NCBI GenBank assembly: GCA_914767885.1
Contig: CAJZBQ010000028.1
Coordinates: 558,001-622,000 of the forward strand
DNA from: Blepharisma stoltei
Lineage: Eukaryota > Ciliophora > Heterotrichea > Heterotrichida > Blepharismidae
Length of the DNA: 64,000 nt
Reading direction: 5' to 3'
Numbering within the stretch: position 1 is the first letter of the stretch; every line of letters begins with the position of its first letter. Shown in pieces: positions 33,143 to 41,568 of this stretch. A program made the translations under genes and the position numbers. Below the pieces are notes generated by a model. It saw only the letters and a program-made list of their open reading frames with translations. It did no database searches and was not told the DNA's origin.

Positions 33143-35239
33143 ATGGAAAAATTACCTTTTAGAGTTGAGAAAGATAAAAGAAGATGGTCAGCTTTATCGA
33201 TAATGCAAAGCATAACGAAAAGAAAAACAGCGTTTTTTATGCCGATTCAAACAATGAAAACAGCAACTCCAGCTAAGAAAAGCTTTTTTCCTAGCAAAGA
33301 AGTTATAAGAAGGGAAAAGAAAACTGATTGTTTTGTTTTTAACCCAACGAGCATGATAAAAGTTCTCTGAGACGGTATGATTTCTATACAAGCAATTTAT
33401 TTAGCACTTATAATACCGTTTTCGTTGAGTTTTATGCAGAAAATTGATAGAGATATGATGAGCCCTATAGAAATCTGCTTTATGTTTGACTTATTTTTGA
33501 ATTTTAACACAGCTTGCTATATTCATGGAATTTTGGTTGTTGACAGAAAAAGAATATTTTTTCATTATTTATCTTCATATTTTCTCTGAGATTTTATATC
33601 AATTGTCCCTTATGAACTCTTTCTCAGTGATATGAATGAAGAAGCTGGCCATGGATACAGCTTAAATTACTGGCATTGATCTAGAATCTTTTGATTATTT
33701 CGTCTAACAAGAATGCTAAAGTTAAAAAAGCTTATTTACAATATAGATGATATTTATCCTAGTCCCTATGTATATTTCATCACAAGAGCTACAGCCTTTT
33801 TACTTTTGGCATTGCTGTCTGCTCATTGGATAGCTTGTATTATGCACAGTGTATGATATTATTCACTAAGCTCCAATGGTGATATGTGGACACACTATAT
33901 CGATGCAAAATATCCCCAATATTTAATAAGACTGGAAGAAGCTGTTGTTACAATGGCAACAGTGGGGTATGGAAATATAACTCCTCAATCTATTTCAGAA
34001 AAAATCTTTACTATAATTGTTGAAGCTTTTACTTCAGGTTTCATTGGATTTTTAGTTAGTGGGATTGGCAGTACTTTAGAGAAATCAACAAAAGATTCAA
34101 TATATTTCAATAATTTAAAGCAAAGGTTAAAAACATATATGCACAATCATCAAATTCCTCATACATTAAGAAGAAAAGTCTTTATTTATTTAGAGCATCT
34201 TTATTTATATCATAAACGTAATATTTTAGATGAAAAAGAAATATTAAAAGCTCTTTCTGAGCCTCTACAGCGAGATATTTATATCCACACAAGGGGGCAT
34301 GTCTTAATGAGAAGTGTGCCATTTAGAGACTATTCCTACACATTTCTCAAATATTTAGGACAAAAGCTTGAAGTAGAGCTATTTTCTCCATGTGACTCAA
34401 TTTTTAAGCAAGGCCAGAAAAATACCAATATTTATCTTGTCAGGCATGGTAGGGTCGAAATTTATCATCAGGCAACTGGGACTATTTTTGCACAACTTCA
34501 TGAAGAAAAGTACTTTGGAGAAATCGCATTTTTCTTAGGTAGAAAAAGATGTGCCTCGGCTAGATGTCTGGATTTTTCTGAAATTTTCAGTTTAAGCAGA
34601 GAGACTTTTAAACGATTTTTGATAAAATTTCCAAAAGAAGCGGAAATGACACAAATTATTGTAAATAACTGCAAAGGGAAAAATTTAAGCTATCTAGGTG
34701 TGAGGTGCTATTTTTGCCATGAAGTTGGCCATGTTGCTTCAGATTGTGAAAAATATGTCTATAAAATTGACCACGAAGAAATAATTAATCGTGCAAATTA
34801 TTCGAAAAATGCTTTAAAAAGAACGATCACAGAAAATGCTATTTTTCAGAAAAAGCACGAAATTTCTCCTTTTTCAAGATATGGGCTGCATAATATTCAG
34901 GGAGATGAAATTAGTCCACTTAATTTATTTAAAGATAGAAATAGCCTAGCTTTCAAAGCTAGGGCATATGGCGGACGTAAAGTTCATGGAGAAAAGGCAA
35001 GAAAAACGATAATAACGCTTCTTGATGATGATATGAATGACATCTCTGAAGATAGAGACTATTATCTTAACGTCCCAAACAATATAAGGTTTGGAGAAAT
35101 GTATGCACAAAGAAGAAAAACCCAGGCTTGCCCAGTGCATTTAACCCCTTCTGAAGAGTTTTTAGAAGGTGAGGAAAGTGCAGAAGTCAGGGATACAAAC
35201 GAAGCTTCTAGCTATCGAGAAAGAGAATTTTTATTATAG
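33143..35239 (+). CDS. CNBD potassium channel B with C-terminal zinc knuckle, no IES
   Basis: A continuous 698-residue frame once TGA is read as Trp at six positions, for example KVLWDGMIS, YFLWDFIS and YWHWSRIFW. The start MEKLPFRVEKDKRRW aligns with channel A. S1-S3, an S4-like RLTRMLKLKKLIY, pore TMATVGYGN, S6, C-linker (PLQRDIYIHTRGHVLM), CNBD (SIFKQGQKNTNIYLVRHGRV..EKYFGEIAFFLGRKRCASARC), then zinc knuckle CYFCHEVGHVASDC and a polar tail. The CNBD retains a phosphate-binding-like FGEIAFF segment. A plasma or ciliary membrane channel by family. It is the tandem duplicate of channel A and the internal standard for its IES boundaries. Confidence 0.9.
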
Positions 35240-35584
35240 AAGAAGATGGCAAGTTTATAAATTTTTGATGTAACACTTATATGTATTGATTTAATAAAAT
35301 TTATTAAAATAAACTTATTTATAAATAAATTGTAATTTCTCACTCCCCCTTTTAAATTGATTAAAAAGTTCTTTTCCAACTTTAAGAGGGATTTATTTTT
35401 TTTATAAAATTTTAAAAATTAAAAAAAATGTAAATTGAATGCAGGAATATTTTTGAATTTGATTCATTTTTATGAAGATTAATTCAAAAAATAAATAAAT
35501 TCAGTATGAAAACTATTTCATAATATCTAATTGCACTTTTTCCATTAAATTAGGTCAAAATTTATAAAAATTAGGATTTTCACT
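35240..35584. repeat. intergenic, possible family B remnant
   Basis: CACTCCCCCTTTTAAATTGA near 35341 resembles the family B end. The rest is AT-rich with no gene. Confidence 0.35.
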
Positions 35585-35980
35585 TACTCCCCCCCCCCCC
35601 TCCGTGAGCGAACAAAAAAATTTTGTTCGCTCACGGAGGGGGGTTAATTTTTTTTTTTTAAAAAAAATTTATATATAAATTTTATAAAAAATATTTTTTT
35701 TCGAAATTTAAAAAAATCCTAATTTGCAAAAATTGGGAAGCAAATATTAATTTAATTTGCAAAATTTATGTTTTAAAACGCAATTTGTTTAAAATTAAAC
35801 AGAATTAGCTCTAGATTTCATTATACTAATTATCACTTATATATCCAAATTTTTTTCCATTAAAATTTTTTCTATTAAAAAAATTTTTGTTCACTCACGG
35901 AGGGTGGGTTTTTGGTCAAAAAATGGCGATTTTTCTAATGGTTTTGTTCGCTCACGGAGGGGGGGGGGGGGGGGGGGAGT
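35585..35980. mobile_element. full family A MITE with extreme G/C terminal tracts
   Basis: The left end is TTACT then 12 C, then TCCGTGAGCGAAC with its own hairpin (TTTTTTTGTTCGCTCACGGA follows). The right end is CTCACGGA followed by a run of about 19 G, then AGTTA. The core TTAGCTCTAGATTTCATTAT matches other copies. It lies between channel B and the RING-CH gene. Confidence 0.85.
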
Positions 35981-36083
35981 TATAAAATTTTCTTATAAAA
36001 ATAAAATTGCTCCAATTTAAATGGTGAGTCATTACAAATCTTGATTTTTACTATTAATAAAGTCTAATATTATAAATTTTTAT

Positions 36084-36962
36084 ATGTCAGATTGCTGCAG
36101 GATTTGCCTAGAAGACGATGATGTAAAAAATCTCATAATTCCTTGCATATGTAAAGGAACCCAAAAATACATCCACCCCAGCTGCTTATATCGTTGGCAA
36201 GAGACGATGTTAAATAATCATTTGAATTTCCCTGAAAGGTTCAGCTCAGACCAAATTTTACGCTGCCGCCAGTGCAATACCAAATATAAGTATCATTCCT
36301 CAGATCCCAGATGAAAATTTCTATATTCAGCCTCGCCTTTACTGACTTTGATGAGACGCTATACAATTATGTTATCCCTTGCCTTTGGATGTTTCCTCTG
36401 GGCGACATCATTTTTATTCTTCCCTTTTTTCTTGAATTTATTGATGATTTCTATAATTTGCTTTTCATTTGTATGGTATAAAGGAATCAGACCAAGGTTT
36501 TTTATCACAGAAGACGGGATAAGAATCGGTTTCATTAGAATCGGTATTCCAGTCCCTCAGCTTAGAGCTGGGGTGATTTTAAAGGCTAGTTCCATTATTT
36601 CTGGAGGGATTTTTTACCAGTCTAGAATTTTGATAACGAAATATGACATAAACGAAGGCGCTGTAGGGTTTATTATTAATAAAAACAGAGGTAAGCTGCA
36701 TTTAGATAATGATTATATTGGAGGTCCTGTACAGCCTGAGTCTGTACACATTTTGCATGATAATCCTGAGGTGGAAGGATGTGAAAGGATTTGTGAAGGA
36801 ATTTACTTGGGTGGTAGAATGAACCCAAGACCTGAAAACACTAGGACAATGGTAATATATGGATACTCTGGGTGGAGCTCGCTACAATTAGATGGTGAAG
36901 TGAGGGCTGGAGTATGGGAAATCGAAGGGAATGTGAGGATTCAAGATTTCTTTGGTAATTAA
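36084..36962 (+). CDS. RING-CH (MARCH-type) zinc finger fused to a YqgE/AlgH domain
   Basis: One frame of 292 residues through a single TGA(Trp) after SSDPR. Residues 1-75 are a RING-CH/RINGv finger: CRICLEDDD..PCICKGTQKYIHPSCLYRWQ..CRQCN (C4HC3), typical of membrane-bound MARCH E3 ubiquitin ligases. Then one or two transmembrane helices (TIMLSLAFGCFLWATSFLFF and FLNLLMISIICFSFVW). The C-terminal about 130 residues match the bacterial YqgE/AlgH (UPF0301, DUF179) fold: GAVGFIINKNRG, DYIGGPVQPESVHILHDN, YLGGRM and VIYGYSGWSSLQLDGEV. I know of no standard protein with this order. The uninterrupted frame argues against a chimeric assembly. Confidence 0.85.
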
Positions 36963-37427
36963 TTTTTAATTGTATTGCTATTAGCTAGCAATCGAATTAA
37001 AAGTAATTTTACTGCGAATTAAAAAGGGTAGGAATGCGATTAAAATATTAAAAATCAGAAGAAATAAAATCAAGATTAGGCAAATTAGGAACTTTACGCA
37101 AAAAGATTAAGGCGACAACAGATATAGCTTATATTGAATTAAATTTTGTTAATAAATTGATATTTTATTCTGCATTAAATCTAATCTATTCTAATAATTA
37201 AAATATAAGCTAAAGCTTAAGCTATCTTATTTTCTTCACAACTTTTGTAATATCTCAAATTTCTAAAAATTCATTTCCAAGCTTTCTTTTTCTCCTAGCT
37301 CTTCTTTATTCCTCCATGCAAAAGCCTTATTAATCCAATATAATTTCACTTTTTCCAATAAAGTTTCTTTCTCTTCACACAATTCTCTTAATCTTTCAAT
37401 CTCTTATAATATTTCGGGTGGCTAAAA
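36963..37427. other. intergenic with a minus-strand coding remnant
   Basis: A minus-strand frame at about 37275-37405 reads EIERLRELCEEKETLLEKVK then LYWINKAFAWRNKEELGEKE, convincing coiled-coil composition, but it has a stop directly upstream, no ATG and no room before the uS4 start. Probably a gene fragment or an exon whose partner I cannot find. Confidence 0.35.
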
Positions 37428-38660
37428 ATGGGCAAGAACTACAGGAACTGTAAGCTTTATCTTAGATGGAAAGACTGCTAAATCTCCTAACTCCCCCCCC
37501 CCCCTCCGTGAGCGAACAAAAAAATTTTGTTCGCTCACGGAGGGGGGTTAATTTTTTTTTTTAAAAAAAAAATTATATATAAATTTTATAAAAAATATTT
37601 TTTTTCGAATTTAAAAAAATCCTAATTTGCAAAAATTGGGAAGCAAATATTAATTTAATTTGCAAAATTTATGTTTTAAAACGCAATTTGTTTAAAATTA
37701 AACAGAATTAGCTCTAGATTTCATTATACTAATTATCACTTATATATCAAAATTTTTTTCCATTAAAATTTTTTCTATTAAAAAAATTTTTGTTCACTCA
37801 CGGAGGGTGGGTTTTTGGTCAAAAAATGGCGATTTTTCTAATGGTTTTGTTCGCTCACGGAGGGGGGGGGGGGGAGTAAGCGTCCATTTGAGAAGGAACG
37901 TCTTGATCAAGAACTTATGCTTCTTGGGCAATACGGTCTGAGAAACAAACGTGAGGTTTGGAGAGTCCAACTTACCCTTGCCAAGATCCGTAAAGCAGCA
38001 AGAGAACTTTTAACTTTAGAAGAGACTGCTCCTAGAAGAATTTTCGAAGGTAACGCCCTTATTCGCAGAATGGTGCGCTTAGGGCTCTTAAATGAAAATG
38101 AAAAGAAGCTTGATTTTGTCCTTGGATTGACCTTACAAAAATTCTTACTCTCCACTATTGGAAGTGATTAAGGAATTTTTAACTCTTAATTTATTTTTAA
38201 AAAATTATATTAAAATTTAATTAATATTTAAAAATAAAATACAGTTTTAGCTAGACGATAAACATCAGAGGTGTTTATCTTCTATCTAAAATTTTATATT
38301 TAATAAAAAAGTTAATAAAAATTAACCATCTAATTATAAAATTATTAATTATATATAATATACCAAAAATAATATAAGAAAAATAAAGATGAGTTAGAGA
38401 GAAGACTCCAAACTAAGGTATTCAAGAAGAACATGGCAAGAAGCATTCACCACGCAAGAGTTCTCATCAGACAAAGACACATAAGAGTTGGTAGACAAAT
38501 TGTCAACGTACCTAGCTTTAATGTTAGAGTTGATAGTGAAAAATATATTGAATTTGATCCTAACTCATCACTTAGCAATGGAAAAGCTGGCAGAGTTAAG
38601 AGGAGAAACATCGCTAAGAAGGCAAAGAAGACTGAAGCTGAAGGAGAAGATGAAGATTAA
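37428..38660 (+). CDS. RPS9: 40S ribosomal protein uS4 (RPS9)
   Basis: Starts MGKNYRN. Splicing the 16-nt intron and removing two IESs gives [85 protein letters not shown], matching eukaryotic uS4 residue for residue at both junctions (SPKRPFEK and KFLERRLQT). Length 190 residues, as expected. The conserved S4 RNA-binding core ([18 protein letters not shown]) is complete. Because uS4 is universal and conserved, this gene is the best proof in the window that the inserts are removed precisely from expressed copies. No TGA is needed. Confidence 0.95.
37450..37465 (+). other. 16-nt intron in uS4
   Basis: GTAAGCTTTATCTTAG splits the Tyr codon of KNYRNYGK. Confidence 0.9.
37488..37876. mobile_element. 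IES formed by a family A MITE in uS4, 389 nt
   Basis: TAACT plus 12 C, TCCGTGAGCGAAC hairpin, family core, and a right end of CTCACGGA plus 13 G, then AGTAAG. TA-to-TA removal gives exactly SPKRPFEK. Confidence 0.95.
38146..38394. other. second IES in uS4, 249 nt
   Basis: Left TTACTCTCC, right GAGTTAG. AT-rich interior with stops. Removal gives [14 protein letters not shown]. Confidence 0.95.
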
Positions 38661-39651
38661 ATAATCTTTCTTACTCCCTCCCCATCCTTGATTGATTGTA
38701 GAACAAGATATATAAATTTTTCATTTCCATAAAAATTCTATATTCATTTTTCTCTTAAAAATATTTTATACGTTAGCTACAAGAGATAGAGTATGCAATA
38801 TATTAGCAAATATGTTAAAACCGCAATAGAATTGCGTAGAAGCGATTATAGGGTAATCTTTAATATTAATTATTATTTTGATTAAAAATAGGAGCTAGAT
38901 TTGAGACAGGTAGGAAATGGGTTTCATGCTTCACAAATGAAAATCGTCGTTCAAGGATGTGATTTAATTTTTTCAATTTTTAAAAAAATTTTTATTGGTG
39001 TCGTTTGACCAAATATTGGAGAGTTAGTTATTATGCATTTTAGTAAATATAATAATTATTTACTTGAAATATTTGCTTGCCACTTCGCCTTTTTACAAAT
39101 TTACGTAAAAATATTTATGGCAGGTACTTAATTGAATAAACTTTAGATTAGAAAGATCTCAAAAAAAATTCTGTTATATTTTTTAAAATGACAGAGTATA
39201 AAATTTTGATTTTTTAAATCTACAATCTCTATTTTACTTCACCTACTATTAAATTTGCATTAGGCTTATTTCCGCTCTCCTTCACCTTCAGCTTATAAAA
39301 ATAAACTCATAAAAATTAATACCATATTCACTGCTTAATATCAGACAATAAAATTAGCATTAAAAAACCTTATAGCCTACCAATCATGCAAAACCCAATT
39401 AATTTATCATATATCCATTATAATTAGTCTTATTTTAATTCCTAATGAAAAATATAAATAACTGCAATAATTTTTACAGCTTCTCTTCCTCGCCTATTCC
39501 ATATTACTTATATCCTTATTATTCCTTACAAATAAGCTCTTATTCCATGATCTAAGAAATTTAATTATGAAAATTCTCCTCACTAACAAAAATTGTTCAC
39601 TCTTTTGTATTACTCGCTGTTAAATATATGGTTTATAAATCATATTAATTT
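38661..39651. other. AT-rich intergenic region with a family C MITE end
   Basis: TTACTCCCTCCCCATCCTTG at about 38669-38688 matches the end of the family C element at 53524-54092 but has no partner end. The remaining 950 nt show no gene. Confidence 0.45.
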
Positions 39652-40350
39652 ATGTCAAAATCTCAATCCTTCATTACGTCTCTCCTGTGTGGCAAAAAGA
39701 AGAAATCAAAGTCTAAGAAGCAAGACGAAATAAAACCCCCAAATTCTATGTGCACATTTCAAGAATTCATTACCTCAAATTTAAATGCTGAGACACAAAC
39801 ACCGGCTAACTTCGAAAACTCGATAAAATCGAGCTTATCCTTACCACACCTGAGCAACGCTCCAAGTTCTCCAATTAATAGAAAATCATCAATTGTCGTT
39901 AAAAAAGTTTCAGGGAATTTCTTCCCTCAGCTTAGTAAGCCTAAAATTGAAACTTCAAGGTCAGACTGGTCTACAGCTTCAAGTCACAATTGGCTGAATT
40001 CTCTTGAATTCGCTGGAGAGCCGCTGATGTCAAATAATACTTTTTCAGAGCTATTTAACAGCAATAAGGAGACCATAACTTGGAGTAAAAAATACAGCCA
40101 AGAAACTCCTAGCCTGAAATTCAATGACCCATTTGTCGCAAATAGCGTCACTAAAATGCCAAGAGTTATCCCTATAACCCCCAGACAAGTTTTTAGAGGA
40201 AGAGCTTTTGCTAGAAATATTTTAGCGAAGCCTGATATGTCTAAATGTAGCTCAGCACCAGTGATGCTTGTAGAGAAAAGCAGATTGCAGTTGAATTTAA
40301 ACGTTGACGTTTATGAAGGTGAGAGCTCAAATAGCTTGGTTAATCTATAA
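39652..40350 (+). CDS. hypothetical Ser-rich protein
   Basis: A continuous 232-codon frame, MSKSQSFITSLLCGKKKKSK to SSNSLVNL, no intron or IES. An N-terminal Cys followed by a Lys cluster (CGKKKKSKSKK) could be a lipidated membrane-association signal. The rest is Ser/Pro/Asn-rich and likely disordered. RVIPITPRQVFRGRAFARN near the C-terminus is the only ordered-looking segment. Family unknown. Confidence 0.65.
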   Translation: MSKSQSFITSLLCGKKKKSKSKKQDEIKPPNSMCTFQEFITSNLNAETQTPANFENSIKSSLSLPHLSNAPSSPINRKSSIVVKKVSGNFFPQLSKPKIETSRSDWSTASSHNWLNSLEFAGEPLMSNNTFSELFNSNKETITWSKKYSQETPSLKFNDPFVANSVTKMPRVIPITPRQVFRGRAFARNILAKPDMSKCSSAPVMLVEKSRLQLNLNVDVYEGESSNSLVNL

Positions 40351-40424
40351 AATGCCTGCTAAAGTAAATGAAATTATTTTAAATTTTGCGCTAATTAATC
40401 TCAAGATTTCAATTATTAACTGGG

Positions 40425-41035
40425 CTATAAATGCTCTTGGTCAGTGCTTGCTCTACGAATAACAGTTTCAGTGAAAATTCCGCTGGCAAAGTTGATTGAT
40501 TTTTTGTTTTGCTCAGAATTTAGAGGGACTTGTTCTGAGGCTTCTTCTTGGGGTTCTTCAAGGGTTGTCTTTTGGAAGCGTAGTCCTTGGAAACAGTTGA
40601 TTCTAGGCATAAGAATACGTCTTCCTTGCAAAAATATCGAATGTGTTGCTGCTTTTTCCTCAGAAGGAGTCTTTTTCAAGCATTTTATGATAACGAACAG
40701 AATTGACATAGCAAAAATCCCAATGGCAATCCCAAGTCAAACCCATATGTACCTGTAAAATATAGCTCAGGGCCTGCTATTGATCTTCATGACTATACAA
40801 TGCCTCCCAACTGGTGAAATTGGTGTGGCAAATGACGTTTACCCAAGCCAAATCCACCAGTTTGACGAGCATTTTATAGCCAAGGGCAATCAATAAAGGC
40901 CTTGGACTATATATAAAGAATTTGTGTACAGATGTTTTCTTCTGGCTTCAATAATTCCATATCTTTCATGGAGACTGGAGGTGGTATTGATTTGCTTAAA
41001 ACAATAGAAAGGAGGGCAAAGTATAGGTAAAGCAT
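40425..41035 (-). CDS. small type I membrane protein, one IES
   Basis: MLYLYFALLSIVLSKSIPPP is a good signal peptide. After removal of 40794-40909 the frame continues QILYIVMKINSRPWAIFYRY and a single transmembrane helix (WVWLGIAIGIFAMSILFVII) with a KCLKK stop-transfer, then an acidic polar tail ending ASTDQEHL. About 165 residues with two TGA(Trp). Topology suggests a short lumenal or extracellular domain and a longer cytosolic tail. No family recognised. Confidence 0.55.
40794..40909. other. probable IES with internal inverted repeat, 116 nt
   Basis: TATAGTC occurs at both edges. The interior pairs AACTGGTGGATTTGGCTTGG with the reverse complement of CACACCAATTTCACCAGTT. In-frame stops inside. 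Joining the flanks keeps the membrane-protein frame. Confidence 0.6.
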
Positions 41036-41568
41036 TTTTATAAATAATAGCAAAAAAACGGACATCTCCACAAAATATAAACTTATGAAGAAACTCCAAT
41101 AGATGCATATATTTGGCAGTCATCTATAAGGTTTTCGATTGATTAATTATTTAAAAATGCGAATAGTCAAAACAATAAACAATATAAAAGTCATCAAATA
41201 ATTAATAAAACAAACGCCTAATAGTCAGGTTTATTGCTGTTTAATGAATCTCTAAGATTTATCAAAGGTAAATGTTTTCTTCTATCTATGTTGCTTACTT
41301 ATCCTTCAGTTAAATAATTATACTTTAAAAAGTTGAATAAAATGTTAAAATTTTGACTCTAAGAGTGCCTTCTAGCTATATTTTAGTCATTAAAAAGGCA
41401 AAAGTGGCTCCTTATATAATTTTTCTAAATATCAGCTGGATTTGCTATTATTAATAACCTTAAAATTTGTTATAATTAAGCAAACGAATATGGCATCTAT
41501 TCGAACAAATGATTTAAAAAGAATTTCTCTAAAAACTTTCATATAATTTCCAACGTAAATATTTAAAT
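41036..41568. other. divergent intergenic region
   Basis: Between the type I membrane protein (minus) and the myosin (plus). AT-rich, no gene or repeat seen. Should hold both promoters. Confidence 0.5.

Noticed and set aside
33143-35239. Channel A as a pseudogene of channel B because of its many stops
   Set aside because: All interruptions vanish with TA-to-TA excision and TGA as Trp, giving equal length and even similarity over the whole protein.
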